A DNA stretch of 64,000 nt from Dehalobacter sp. DCA (lineage in GTDB: Bacteria > Bacillota > Desulfitobacteriia > Desulfitobacteriales > Syntrophobotulaceae). Below the pieces are notes generated by a model that saw only the letters and a list, made by a program, of their open reading frames with translations, ran no database searches and was not told where the DNA came from. The position numbers were made by a program, and so were the translations under genes. The stretch spans positions 1,364,001-1,428,000 of the forward strand of contig NC_018866.1 in NCBI RefSeq assembly GCF_000305775.1. Direction: 5' to 3'. Below are positions 9,122-18,454 of the stretch, piece by piece. How positions within the stretch are numbered: the first letter of the stretch is position 1; the number at the start of each line of letters is the position of its first letter.

Positions 9122-9253
9122 TCAGCGTTTTCTCTTGCCGCACCGACGAAAAAAAGCCACCCGCCGATGAGCGGATGGTTTGGGTGATGTCGGTTTGATT
9201 TTTACGGGAATCGGTTCTTTTTTTCGGAGCAGTTTTGGATATTGCATCCGCAT
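9122..9253 (-). CDS. Very small basic ORF (43 aa), doubtful
   Basis: ATG at 9251-9253 is preceded by AAAGGAGGG with ideal spacing. It encodes a Lys/Arg/Pro-rich 43-residue peptide (MRMQYPKLLRKKEPIPVKIK...) of unknown family. Position matches the small TnpW-like genes often found between relaxase and toprim genes in clostridial elements, but I cannot match the sequence. An intrinsic terminator lies inside the frame. The strong ribosome-binding site with an internal terminator could also mean a leader peptide. Confidence 0.35.
   Translation of the reverse strand: MRMQYPKLLRKKEPIPVKIKPTSPKPSAHRRVAFFRRCGKRKR
9148..9178 (-). terminator. Intrinsic terminator between relaxase and toprim genes
   Basis: On the minus strand, CCATCCGC-TCATCG-GCGGGTGG (8 bp, one G-U) is followed by C and seven T. 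It ends 45 nt before the toprim start codon. Confidence 0.75.
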
Positions 9254-9270
9254 GTAAGCCCTCCTTTGTA

Positions 9271-10944
9271 TTAATAGTTTGTATGCTTGAGTTCATGATC
9301 GTCCTGGGCGTGACCTTGGGCGATCTTTTTCTCACGGATTTTTCGACGCAGTTTGCTGTCCGTCTGCATGGCGGGACCGCCGGAAAGTCTTTGCTGTTCA
9401 TCCCTGAAAATCCGGCTTAAGTGATGCAGGAGCCTTGTCGCTGCAAGTAACAGAAAGGGATTACTGAAAGTGTCCATATTGTCAAGAAAATACCGCGCGT
9501 AAACGTTACCCTGTTCAGCAGACAAGGTGAACCAGCGTACTGCGGCTTCACGGTCATAAGGGACATCCTCGCCCATAAGGAACAGCTTGCCGAGAGCATA
9601 TTGTGCATGCTGGTTGCCCTGCTCCGCAGAAGCGGTCAGCCATTCAACAGCCGTTTTCACATCCTTGGGGTGACCGTCTCCCAGCAGATAGCGTCTTCCG
9701 AGGCGATACTGAGCGAATGAATTATTGGGAACCGACGCTTTCGTTAACAGTTCCGCAGAGTTTTCGGTATTCATCTCCTGCCCGTCATCGGGTAACTGCT
9801 CCGCTTCCTCATCTCCCTCTAAAGTAAAATAGTGACTGCTGATGCTCATGGCTTCGGAGATCACCATATTTTTTATGCTCTTAAATTCTTTCTGCCGCGA
9901 GAGCGGCAGTGGATCAGGAGTCTTGTCAGTATATGTTCGCAGGACTTCGTTCCGAAGCCCATGCCATTTTGCATAGGCTTCCGACACCTGCTCATTCTTC
10001 GCCAGCTCATCTACGATCTGATCCACGATTGCTTTAAGTGGCGCTTTTAGATAACCGTAGTGCTTCTTTCCTGAGGTGTGCTTCAACCGTTCTGCCAGAT
10101 GCATGAGCAGTGCCTCAATAGTTTCGCTCTCACACACGCTCCCGCTCATCCTGCCTATAATCTCTCTTAAGGCTTCACGGCTCTTGCCGGCGAGCTCGTT
10201 TCTTTGAGTGGTTTGCTCAGCATATATCTGAATCAAATCCTGCTGAAAGATTTCCCTTGCCAGACTGCCCCGCATTTTATCAATTGCAGTCTTAGTGACA
10301 TACCCTTCGCGGGGATTCACCGAGTGCACGAGCATGTGGCAGTGAGGATGATGGCCTTCGTTATGAAATGCAGCATACCAGCGCAGATTTTCCGGAGCTA
10401 TTTTCATCTGCTCGGCAAGCATATTCCGCTGCTTGCGCAGGAGTGCCATCCATGCGGCGGCATTATCATATCCAAGCCGGGCGGCATCCTCCCGCCGCAG
10501 AGAAATGATAGGAGTCCAGACATTTCCGGTATGCTGGGCAACTTCTTCCATCACCTTTGACAGCACCAGCGGCGTATCCCCATCGGAAAACAGTCCATGG
10601 GTTCCTAGCTTCTCAGCACGGGGACGAGTAGCAATGTAATTGACATAGATCTCCTGATGGGATAGTTGATCCAGATTTTGATCCAGTGCTGAGCTGATGA
10701 ATTCCGAAGCATTTTTCGTAGTTGGATGTTTGAGATAGTCCTCGTACTCGAACACATCCGCGGTATCAGGAAACTGAACGAGAATATCTTTGATGAGCAT
10801 TTTCTGTTTCTGCGTGGCGGAGCTGTCGCGGGAGAAGGTAGATATTTTCTCCACGCCGTCGCGCGTCGCCACATACTCCACAAGATTCTCAAGATGAACC
10901 GCTGAGTTTTTTAAGTATCGACATTTGAAGATGATTTTCGGCAT
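9271..10944 (-). CDS. Conjugative relaxase, MobP-type, with C-terminal Sel1 repeats
   Basis: 557 residues. The N-terminal region has the MobP/MobL opening (PKIIFKCRYLKNS...NLVEYVATRDGVEKI). The histidine cluster HNEGHHPHCHMLVHSVNPREG around residues 190-210 supplies the HUH-type metal site. Two clear Sel1-like repeats lie near residues 415-490 (FAQYRLGRRYLLGDGHPKD and HAQYALGKLFLMGEDVPYD), probably protein-interaction modules. It should nick oriT and pilot the strand through VirD4. The gene starts 2 nt after the stop of the accessory protein. The Sel1 tail is known in some clostridial relaxases. Confidence 0.85.
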   Translation of the reverse strand: MPKIIFKCRYLKNSAVHLENLVEYVATRDGVEKISTFSRDSSATQKQKMLIKDILVQFPDTADVFEYEDYLKHPTTKNASEFISSALDQNLDQLSHQEIYVNYIATRPRAEKLGTHGLFSDGDTPLVLSKVMEEVAQHTGNVWTPIISLRREDAARLGYDNAAAWMALLRKQRNMLAEQMKIAPENLRWYAAFHNEGHHPHCHMLVHSVNPREGYVTKTAIDKMRGSLAREIFQQDLIQIYAEQTTQRNELAGKSREALREIIGRMSGSVCESETIEALLMHLAERLKHTSGKKHYGYLKAPLKAIVDQIVDELAKNEQVSEAYAKWHGLRNEVLRTYTDKTPDPLPLSRQKEFKSIKNMVISEAMSISSHYFTLEGDEEAEQLPDDGQEMNTENSAELLTKASVPNNSFAQYRLGRRYLLGDGHPKDVKTAVEWLTASAEQGNQHAQYALGKLFLMGEDVPYDREAAVRWFTLSAEQGNVYARYFLDNMDTFSNPFLLLAATRLLHHLSRIFRDEQQRLSGGPAMQTDSKLRRKIREKKIAQGHAQDDHELKHTNY

Positions 10945-10946
10945 GG

Positions 10947-11354
10947 TTATTCACCCTTTTGGAATTTCGTAACATCCTCGAAGGTCACTGAGCCGATGGA
11001 TTTCTTCACGTCGGCAACGCACTTTCCGCGCAGCCGATGCAGTGTGTTTTCATCCACCTCCGCTGTGGACGCTAGGATGTTCATCATCATGGACATCTCC
11101 ACGGCCAATTTAAACATCACGCGGGCAATGCGGTTTTCCGACGTCCCGATGATGCCTGACATGGCCGAGGTGATAGCAGTTGGCAAAAACTTCATGCTAT
11201 CCTCTGCCGAGATATAGCCGCAATAAAAGCGAATAGCCTTTTCAATAAACTCACTCTGACTTTTGCAGTTGTCTTTTTCATAGAGTTCCTGCACCCTTTG
11301 CTGTGTTTTAGGGTACATCCATAACGGAAATCTTTTTTTATTTTCCTCTGCCAT
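10947..11354 (-). CDS. Relaxosome accessory protein (MobC/RHH-like)
   Basis: 135 residues. The N-terminal MAEENKKRFPLWMYPKTQQRVQELYEKDNCKSQSEFIEKAIRFYCGYI has the beta-strand plus two-helix pattern of ribbon-helix-helix DNA-binding proteins. The rest is helical and Met-rich. Placed directly before the relaxase, it probably recognises oriT. An in-frame ATG 15 nt upstream exists, but it forms part of the ATGGAGGT that serves as ribosome-binding site for the ATG at 11354. A strong terminator hairpin lies 29 nt upstream. Confidence 0.75.
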   Translation of the reverse strand: MAEENKKRFPLWMYPKTQQRVQELYEKDNCKSQSEFIEKAIRFYCGYISAEDSMKFLPTAITSAMSGIIGTSENRIARVMFKLAVEMSMMMNILASTAEVDENTLHRLRGKCVADVKKSIGSVTFEDVTKFQKGE

Positions 11355-11382
11355 AAGTTTTACCTCCATTTTTTTGAATTAT

Positions 11383-11426
11383 AAAAAGCACCCTCTGGAA
11401 TTGCAGCTTAAATTCCAGAGAGTGCT
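11383..11426 (-). terminator. Strong intrinsic terminator before mobC-like gene
   Basis: A 16-bp stem (11387-11402 with 11411-11426; one mismatch) with an 8-nt loop is followed on the minus strand by TTTTTATAATTC. It sits 29 nt before the start of the accessory protein gene and also closes the cargo module. Confidence 0.85.
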
Positions 11427-11519
11427 TATAATTCACTTTTAATATTACATTTATAAGATTATTAAGAGTATGAGTTAGCCTCAAAGATTATCATTTCATA
11501 TCTATATATTTCATTCAAA

Positions 11520-11732
11520 TTATTTGATATAGCAAGTATATGGATAATATGCAATTTGCAATTGCATTTTTACCGAGATTAGCTGGTCCGCGCCCTCTAG
11601 GTACCAAACTCCTAAATACCCGGCCGCCTCCCGCTGGAGCACTAGACGTGCGGAGGCGGTCATCCTGTTAGTGATAGTGAATTGCGGATTAAAAGAATCT
11701 CCTTTTTCAGCATTATCCGAGAGCCACATCAA
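11520..11732 (-). pseudogene. Possible truncated Fic-family gene
   Basis: A 70-codon frame overlaps the end of the ATPase gene. Its residues ~12-24 (SFNPQFTITNRM) resemble the conserved P-P-F-T-I-T-N-R-I stretch at the start of many Fic-domain AMPylases. Similarity ends where the DNA enters a GC-rich imperfect palindrome (about 11624-11660, CCGCCTCC...GGAGGCGG). No Fic catalytic motif follows. I read it as the stub of a third gene of the cargo module, cut off by a rearrangement. The remainder of 11427-11712 holds the palindrome and AT-rich sequence only. Confidence 0.35.
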
Positions 11733-14334
11733 GCTGTTCCAATGCTGTCACAATTTCATTGACCGTTTGAGAGTCAAATTCTGCCCGATCTGCTTCTTCA
11801 TGAGTTCCTTTATTTAAGTATCTCCATTCCCTTGATTCACCGTTAATACCGAGTAGAGTTTCAATGGGAGTCAAAACAGCAGTTTTGTTTTGATCTAAAA
11901 AATCCGCTTTGGCAATTTTTGATTTTAGCTGCTCAGTTAGATTTCGGAGTTCGATAGGTGAGGTTACAGAACGCATTTTAATACTTAGGTTTCCATCGCC
12001 GTGTCTATTTACATAACGCCACACCTTTTCCTTTGTTAAAGATTCAAGGGCCTTCCTAGATTTGTCTAATGAATCTCGGATCTCGTTCTTATCATAGTGG
12101 GTTCGAGCGGCGATAACATAATTTCGTGGGGAGCAATTATGATTGACAGAGATGTTGAAATCGCTAATCTTTGGTAAAAAGGAGAGCGTTTTGGACTGAT
12201 GTGCTTTTTCAGCTGATAACAGGTTTTGAATGTCTTTAAAAAACTCCTCACCATGACATGCCAAAATAATTTGTTTATCCTTAAAATATTCATCCTCAAA
12301 CATTGTCCTTCGTATTGATTCGCGGTGTTCATCATCAATTGCATTTACAGGATCATCAAAGATGAGGAAAGGACAGTCTTCCTTAATATTTTTAGCCGTC
12401 AGTATTGCCAGACCAATACATCGGATATGGCCTTCGCTGAGAATATGCAAAGCATCGAAAAAGGTATTTGGATAATTATTAAACGAAATTTGCAGTCGCT
12501 GATTTTGTTGAAGTGGTAGCCTGATTGCTGCCAATCGCTCATGTTGGTGATCATGTCGATTAAAGGCGTTATATAGCTCTACAACCATTTCGCCTAAATC
12601 TGCAACCAGTTGAGCAGGAAGGCTATTTTTATAGTCATTCAGTTTTTGAACAAAGACTGTGTAGGCATTTGCTATTTTCTGGTTTTGGGCAACAATGCTC
12701 TTTTCAGTTTCAACATCCGTAATGAGCTGAGTATTTTCGGTTTCAAATTTTTCGATTGCTTCTTTAGCCTTCATAATTGTGTTGTTTGCGGTCTCCCTGC
12801 GAGTTTGCAATTTGACGATTTTTTCAGCAAATACACGAAGGCGTTTGAGCTCTTTTTGATTTTCAGTGCGCTTCTCTGCAACACAAGCAATCTCTTTGTC
12901 TACGTCTTCAAGATATTTAACCTGTGCTTCTAAATGTTGCCATGAGGTAAATCCATCACTTAATTGCTGATGAAGAGAATTCCACCAATCAATAGTAGGA
13001 ACCTTCCCATCTGTTGTTTGAAACGCTGAAAGCTGGTTGTTTTTAGAAAAGCGTGAACAACAGATGTTAATGATCTGTGAAAGCTTGGTAAGTGAGCTGC
13101 TAATGCCTCCATTTAGTTTCTTAGTCGCCTCTTGCAGTTCTCCCAAATGATGAAGATTTTTCAATTCCGTGCAAGCGTGAATAAATGGATTTACAGTAAC
13201 TTGCGAAAGCGGCGTATGACAGGCAGGACATTGCTCGGGGCTGTTATCCTGTACCTGAATCACAGCTTCATAAAGCTGTTTGAATGAAATCTGTTGATTG
13301 GCATTTGCCAAATCCTGTTTTTTGGTGTTTAACTCTCGAATGTCAGCGTCGATGGATTGCTGCAAAGTTTGCAGTTCAGAAAGCACTAGATTACCTTTTG
13401 TGCCAATTGGTTTTTGCAGATCCTCTTCCAGTTGCGCAATTAATCCATTTTTATCTTCATTACCATTCAACTCGATGATCATTTGAGAGAAGGTGCAGTC
13501 AGCGCGAAACTCTTTGGCCAACAGATTTTCATCTTCACCCAGTTTTTGCAGTTCTTCGGGTACAGTAGTTGCTAATTGCTGTTGAAAACCAGCAAGCACT
13601 TGCTTTTTTAATTTTAATTCTTTCTCTTTAGCGCCTTCGAGATCGATGTATCTATCCATCGAATCTGTAAAGTTACGGACAAACTCCGAGAAAGCATCCA
13701 GGCCGAAAAGCGTGGATATTAGTTCAGTTTGTTTAGCTGGTGCCTGCGCGGCAATACGGGAGAAATTGTCAATACGGTTCTTATCTACAAAACAAAAACG
13801 ATACAAGGCTTCATTTGCAGAAATTGGAATGTCATTTTCTTGATTGTCTAAACCAATCAGAATTGGTGGAGTAAAACTATTGGTGTGAGCGTTTTTCAAA
13901 TAGTCTTGCTGATTACGGAATCGTTTACTTTCCGCTTCGGCAACATTACCCAACAGACTATATTCCAAGGCTTCGCAGAAACTGGATTTCCCCGTGCCAT
14001 TGGGGCCGTATATCAATACCAACTGACTGGCGAGATCAAAATCCTCTTGTTTTGCAAAACCACGAAACGGACCAACGGAAAAGCTTTTTATTTGAGTAAT
14101 TCGACAGGTTTGTTCCGTCACTTGTTCCAGTGTGAGCTGAATATCTGAACAGATTGAATCCCAATTCGTTTGAGCTAGTTCTACCATCTTTTTAATACGT
14201 TGGCCCTGTGCGGTTGAAAGGGGAATCAATGTATCCAAATACTTCAATACAAGGTTAGCGATTTTTCGCACGTCACCTGGAATGCCTTCTATGCTGAGTG
14301 TTTGCATAAAACGGAGATATTCAGCCTGAATCAT
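11713..14334 (-). CDS. Rad50/SMC-like ATPase with zinc-hook motif (putative defence)
   Basis: 873 residues. Helical N-terminal ~90 residues precede an AAA/ABC ATPase: Walker A IYGPNGTGKSSFCEALEY (110-117), a long coiled-coil arm (~230-620) with a CPAC zinc-hook-like turn at residues ~369-372, ABC signature LSEGHIRCIGLAIL, and Walker B CPFLIFDDPVNAIDD. The C-terminal ~150 residues are a helical domain (SRKALESLTKEKVWRYV). This architecture occurs in RecF/RecN-like antiphage ATPases; no nuclease site is seen here. Start at 14334 follows GGAGGG by 7 nt. It forms a module with the upstream helicase-nuclease. RloC-type anticodon nuclease is an alternative because of the hook, but no RloC active-site triad was recognised. 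Confidence 0.75.
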   Translation of the reverse strand: MIQAEYLRFMQTLSIEGIPGDVRKIANLVLKYLDTLIPLSTAQGQRIKKMVELAQTNWDSICSDIQLTLEQVTEQTCRITQIKSFSVGPFRGFAKQEDFDLASQLVLIYGPNGTGKSSFCEALEYSLLGNVAEAESKRFRNQQDYLKNAHTNSFTPPILIGLDNQENDIPISANEALYRFCFVDKNRIDNFSRIAAQAPAKQTELISTLFGLDAFSEFVRNFTDSMDRYIDLEGAKEKELKLKKQVLAGFQQQLATTVPEELQKLGEDENLLAKEFRADCTFSQMIIELNGNEDKNGLIAQLEEDLQKPIGTKGNLVLSELQTLQQSIDADIRELNTKKQDLANANQQISFKQLYEAVIQVQDNSPEQCPACHTPLSQVTVNPFIHACTELKNLHHLGELQEATKKLNGGISSSLTKLSQIINICCSRFSKNNQLSAFQTTDGKVPTIDWWNSLHQQLSDGFTSWQHLEAQVKYLEDVDKEIACVAEKRTENQKELKRLRVFAEKIVKLQTRRETANNTIMKAKEAIEKFETENTQLITDVETEKSIVAQNQKIANAYTVFVQKLNDYKNSLPAQLVADLGEMVVELYNAFNRHDHQHERLAAIRLPLQQNQRLQISFNNYPNTFFDALHILSEGHIRCIGLAILTAKNIKEDCPFLIFDDPVNAIDDEHRESIRRTMFEDEYFKDKQIILACHGEEFFKDIQNLLSAEKAHQSKTLSFLPKISDFNISVNHNCSPRNYVIAARTHYDKNEIRDSLDKSRKALESLTKEKVWRYVNRHGDGNLSIKMRSVTSPIELRNLTEQLKSKIAKADFLDQNKTAVLTPIETLLGINGESREWRYLNKGTHEEADRAEFDSQTVNEIVTALEQLDVALG

Positions 14335-14806
14335 ACGTAATACCCTCCACCGAGTGAAACCGAGCCAGCGCAAGCTTCAAATAAATTAACATACTCTTAC
14401 TCCGGCATGGACGCCGGATTACTTGGGGCACGGGAATTTTAGATCACTCGCATTTTAATTAACATATTTTGCTTTCGCGCGGTATCGCCTATCAGGCGCA
14501 GGAGAGTGATGTCCGATTATCTCCTCTTCACGGTATCCTTCGTAAATCATCCATAATGCAATGTTATTAACGACGTATGTCGTGAATACTTACTGTACCA
14601 GAAAACCAACTTCGCATTATTAGCCTTCGGCGCAGTTGGGTTCTTCTCTTGTTATAAACAAACTGCGAAGCTCGAAAAACTAGAATTTGTCGCGTTGTTT
14701 ATTTTGTCCGGTTCAGACATCATTCCGGTTTACCAGTATTCTCATCCACATGTTCGTGGAATACGGTAAAGCTTTCGCTGAGATCATGGATACAGTAGAT
14801 CTCTGT
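14335..14806 (-). other. Intergenic region inside the cargo module
   Basis: 472 nt without a convincing gene. It holds a short perfect hairpin TCCGGC-ATGGAC-GCCGGA (14401-14418) and several weaker inverted repeats. The gap is unusually long for a two-gene operon and may contain the remains of a lost gene or a separate promoter for the ATPase. Confidence 0.5.
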
Positions 14807-17800
14807 CTATTCGCTCGTTATCACTATCAGCGGCGTCTTGCCGCCCGAATCCTTTATATACTTCTCTGTACTGGCGATAAGCTCAAGCTGATCATTAGAC
14901 ACTAAGGATTTCGAAACTCCTGGCTGCGCTATAATTATTGTGAACTTTGGCCTAAGTAATCGCGATTTATCAGCAATGTCCATGAGTTTCGACTCATTCC
15001 CAACTATAATACCGCTATAGCCGTGTTTGCGTCGGCGATTTTTTTCACGGTATATAAGCTTTTCTATCATCGCTTCCTGATTCAATCTACGCTTAATTGA
15101 TTTTTGCGCCTGTCCGCAGACTTCATATAAATCCTTAATTCTTGCGCCGGGATGACCAGTAGAGTATTTGCAATGTACAAGATTCACAACGAGATTACTA
15201 CTTTCAATTTTTAACGCTACAATATCGGCAACTTCACCTGCTCCATCGTCATCGATAATTATATCCCAGTTATCCAACGTTTTTATATGTTCAATTACTC
15301 TGGCTTGAATACTTTTGGGATTTCGTTCTCTACCTTGAGATTCAACACTCAAGTCAATGCCGCTCCAATCGATAGCATTAAGTAGTTCCTTTCGATAAGC
15401 TGGGGCGTTTTCTTTTGGTATTATCAAGACCATTTCCGGTTCAATTATAGCTTCTTTATTTAGCAAAACCCGAAGGCCGTACTCATTCAAGAAATCAACA
15501 AACGGCACTGTCGATCTTGGCCGTACATAAAAGGCTGTATCTCCATTACCGGCAGTAGAAAAGAGCATCTTGCCACGGTTCATCGTAAGTTGATATTTTG
15601 CTTCGGCACCATCGGGCGTTGATACGGTAAATGGGATTGGCCCACTGTCATTATTATCTGTTACCGTGAGATCGATGTCATTAAACGATGCTGTGGAATC
15701 TCCTATTTGAATCTGAATGCTCTCACCAACATCGAGCCACGATTCTGTAGGCCACTCAAGACCAAGCACAACAAATTTTTCAGGCCTAGTCTGTAATGGT
15801 TTCGGGACAATAAAACCATCCATGACTGCGGCCGGATCGATGCTTGGATCATTAAGCTTTGCACCTATCGATTCTGCCCACGTCATCCATTGCTTAATGT
15901 TAATTGCTGCTTTGTGACTCCATATGCGTCCTTTTAGCGATGCTCCCACACTCAACCTTTCTCCGCTTTCGCTATCCAGACCATGGGCAAATATATTTGT
16001 TTGTGACTTGTTTCGACGAGCTTCTTCATCTAGGGCCTCAATTACATCTGCACCCACTCGTAATTCGAATTTGCTATCCCTGTTTCTGGTATCAAGGAGA
16101 CCGACATTGGTTGCGATTCGTCGATTCAAAGATGCCATTGTTTTATAAACGCTTCCGCCTTTGTATAACTCTACGGATTCCCCACATATAGCCTCTGCTA
16201 ACTCCTTGAAAACGCCTTCATTATTGGATGCGTTGATGTAAAGCATGTGATGCGTTGAGTCCCAGTATGCGACAAATAGATTATAACTGGTCTGCGCGAT
16301 ACTCTTAACATCTCCCCAACTGACCGCTTCCACGTCTTTAGTAACGAACCATGCTACATGTTCAGCGTGATTAATTGCAGGCTGGTTGATGAGTCTATCC
16401 TTATATAAGTTTTCTATTCGTTCTGGACACCAAGAAGTTGTCTGTGTTTTATAAGCAACGGTGCTCATTTTAGGCGATAAGTTAACAATCGAGATGTCAT
16501 CTGGTAAGTTAGAAAAAGCTTGTTCAAACTCACTCATCTCTTGTTGTTCTTCAATAGCATCAGCTGATATATTGCGAATAACCTTATTCCAGTCTGAGTC
16601 TTCTGCATACAACTCACGAAGCCTAACATCTACATTACGATGACCACGACCGACTACTGCGGTTGCGTCGCCTAACCGCATGCCGCCCACGCGCGCAAAC
16701 CGACCTATAAACTGTAGTGTTACACCAAGGCTCCTATGCGGATCGTGAATTGCGGCAATTTTTAACGCCGGCAAATCAAACCCTTCGCCTAACATATCGA
16801 CACATACCACGATTTTGCTCTCCAGGTTTAGTAACTGACTCAGCCTTTGTCTGCTCGTTTTAGGCTTGAGACCACTGTATAGAACTATCGGTTTAAGATC
16901 TGGCGCCAACTCTTCATATAATGGTAAAAGTTCATCCGCTCGCTTTTTTGTTTTAACGCGCGCCATCAGTACGTGATCATAATTATTTGATAGATCTTCT
17001 CTTAGTTTCCCAATTGCAGTTATTGCTATTGCACGATCTATATCATTAAAATCGACTACTGAGATATAGTTTATTTTGGAAAACACTCCAAGCTCTTGTG
17101 CATCTTTGAGTGGAAATGAATATATTATTTTCCCGCCCAAACGTTGACCGTCTTCACGAAATGGTGTTGCGGTAAACTGGACAACTGGCTTACCAATGAA
17201 ACTATCTCTCATCTCTTTCCAAGTAGCTGCCGCAATATGGTGCGCCTCATCGACAAAAAGATGAGTAAATTGTTCCAGAAAAGCGGCACGTATTGTAGAC
17301 TCGTTTTCATTCAAAGCTGATACCGTTGCAATGACTACATTACATGCTTTTGCAAATGCCTTTGCACCGTCTTTTGTCTTAAAACCATGTTCCACCTTTC
17401 CCACAACCGGTTTCATAGCCGACAAACCAATGACTCCAAATTCTTGTAAAACTCCATAAGACTCAAACTTTTTGGCAATTTGAGTGCGTAGGGCATCAGA
17501 TGGAACAATTACTAATAATCTTGGTATACGGTGTGCAGCGAATATTGACACCATCGTTTCGGTTTTTCCGGTCCCTGTCGGCATAACAATTGTTACAGGT
17601 TCTTTAACTGAAAGTGTCCAGTTGGCCGATACTGCATGCAACGCACCAATTTGTGGCAATCTAAGCCCTTTGTCTGTTGCATTTTCTTGTTTATATGAAA
17701 ATTGATCTACTAGCGAATTTAGTACATCAGTTGCAGATATCAGCTCGGGTTGATTGAGCCACTCGCAATTATTTATCTGAAAAGCTGGATCAGTCAAATA

Positions 17801-18016
17801 GTTAGCCCTAATAAAAGGCTTTTGAGGAAACTTGCTTTCATTACGATTAAGTAAACGATAGCGTCTTTTACTGTTAAATCTAACATAGTTGCTTTCCCCA
17901 GTGCTTTCAAACGCAACAATGCCACTAGGTTCAACAAGTTGCGTAGCACTATTACCATCGACTATAAACGCATTCGCATAAAGTGAAGGTACTCTATTTT
18001 CTGCTGAACTAGACAT
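14807..18016 (-). CDS. SF2 DEAH-box helicase fused to a PD-(D/E)XK-like nuclease (putative defence)
   Basis: 1069 residues. The helicase core has Walker A VMPTGTGKT (144-152), the DEAH box FVDEAHH (256-259), motif III QFTATPFRED, and motif VI QFIGRFARVGG (~440), as in type III/type I restriction-like helicases. Near the C terminus, GEVADIVALKIESSNLVV...HCKYS (~920-952) has the D...x-x-K spacing of a PD-(D/E)XK-type nuclease. The middle ~500 residues are not recognised. AAAGGAGGG lies 7 nt before the ATG. Together with the Rad50-like ATPase downstream it is a plausible antiphage module carried as cargo between the candidate oriT and the mob genes. I cannot assign a named system. Confidence 0.72.
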   Translation of the reverse strand: MSSSAENRVPSLYANAFIVDGNSATQLVEPSGIVAFESTGESNYVRFNSKRRYRLLNRNESKFPQKPFIRANYLTDPAFQINNCEWLNQPELISATDVLNSLVDQFSYKQENATDKGLRLPQIGALHAVSANWTLSVKEPVTIVMPTGTGKTETMVSIFAAHRIPRLLVIVPSDALRTQIAKKFESYGVLQEFGVIGLSAMKPVVGKVEHGFKTKDGAKAFAKACNVVIATVSALNENESTIRAAFLEQFTHLFVDEAHHIAAATWKEMRDSFIGKPVVQFTATPFREDGQRLGGKIIYSFPLKDAQELGVFSKINYISVVDFNDIDRAIAITAIGKLREDLSNNYDHVLMARVKTKKRADELLPLYEELAPDLKPIVLYSGLKPKTSRQRLSQLLNLESKIVVCVDMLGEGFDLPALKIAAIHDPHRSLGVTLQFIGRFARVGGMRLGDATAVVGRGHRNVDVRLRELYAEDSDWNKVIRNISADAIEEQQEMSEFEQAFSNLPDDISIVNLSPKMSTVAYKTQTTSWCPERIENLYKDRLINQPAINHAEHVAWFVTKDVEAVSWGDVKSIAQTSYNLFVAYWDSTHHMLYINASNNEGVFKELAEAICGESVELYKGGSVYKTMASLNRRIATNVGLLDTRNRDSKFELRVGADVIEALDEEARRNKSQTNIFAHGLDSESGERLSVGASLKGRIWSHKAAINIKQWMTWAESIGAKLNDPSIDPAAVMDGFIVPKPLQTRPEKFVVLGLEWPTESWLDVGESIQIQIGDSTASFNDIDLTVTDNNDSGPIPFTVSTPDGAEAKYQLTMNRGKMLFSTAGNGDTAFYVRPRSTVPFVDFLNEYGLRVLLNKEAIIEPEMVLIIPKENAPAYRKELLNAIDWSGIDLSVESQGRERNPKSIQARVIEHIKTLDNWDIIIDDDGAGEVADIVALKIESSNLVVNLVHCKYSTGHPGARIKDLYEVCGQAQKSIKRRLNQEAMIEKLIYREKNRRRKHGYSGIIVGNESKLMDIADKSRLLRPKFTIIIAQPGVSKSLVSNDQLELIASTEKYIKDSGGKTPLIVITSE

Positions 18017-18420
18017 ATATTACCCTCCTTTATTGCCATTTCGAAACGTTATATTTCGATAGTTTATTACCACATAATGGGATTGCTATGCTATTAAATG
18101 TTTGCCTCGCAATTACTCTTACATGTTAAAAATGATCTTCCCATTATTGCTATAACCAATAGCATCCCAAATACTTAAAAGGTTCCCATTATAGACACAA
18201 TGCATATGTAATTTTTGCTGTATTAATCATAGTTACAAACATAATTTTGAGTATTACTTTAATTATTCGACACGCATCAATAATTACCTTTAAATGGCAA
18301 CAGCATGTTTAAAATCTTCATCTTTAACTCCCAGACAAATCCCATTGTGTCAGCACTGACCACCTAAAAAGTGTCTATTTTTTGCAACTTTTAGCCTTTT
18401 TCGACTACCTTTAAGGTAAC
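18017..18420 (-). promoter_or_regulatory. AT-rich upstream region of the cargo module
   Basis: About 400 nt of AT-rich DNA without a gene, unlike the GC-richer flanks. It includes a small inverted repeat around the TATCGAAA...TTTCGA motif near 18041-18062. It presumably holds the promoter for the helicase-nuclease gene, but I could not single out one -35/-10 pair with confidence. Confidence 0.35.
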
Positions 18421-18454
18421 CGGATCTTAACTTCCGACCCCGGCGTGAAGCGTT

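Noticed and set aside
11713-14334. RloC anticodon nuclease
   Set aside because: Zinc-hook ATPase layout fits, but I could not find the C-terminal Arg-Glu-His nuclease triad, and the partner is a helicase-nuclease rather than a type I restriction system.
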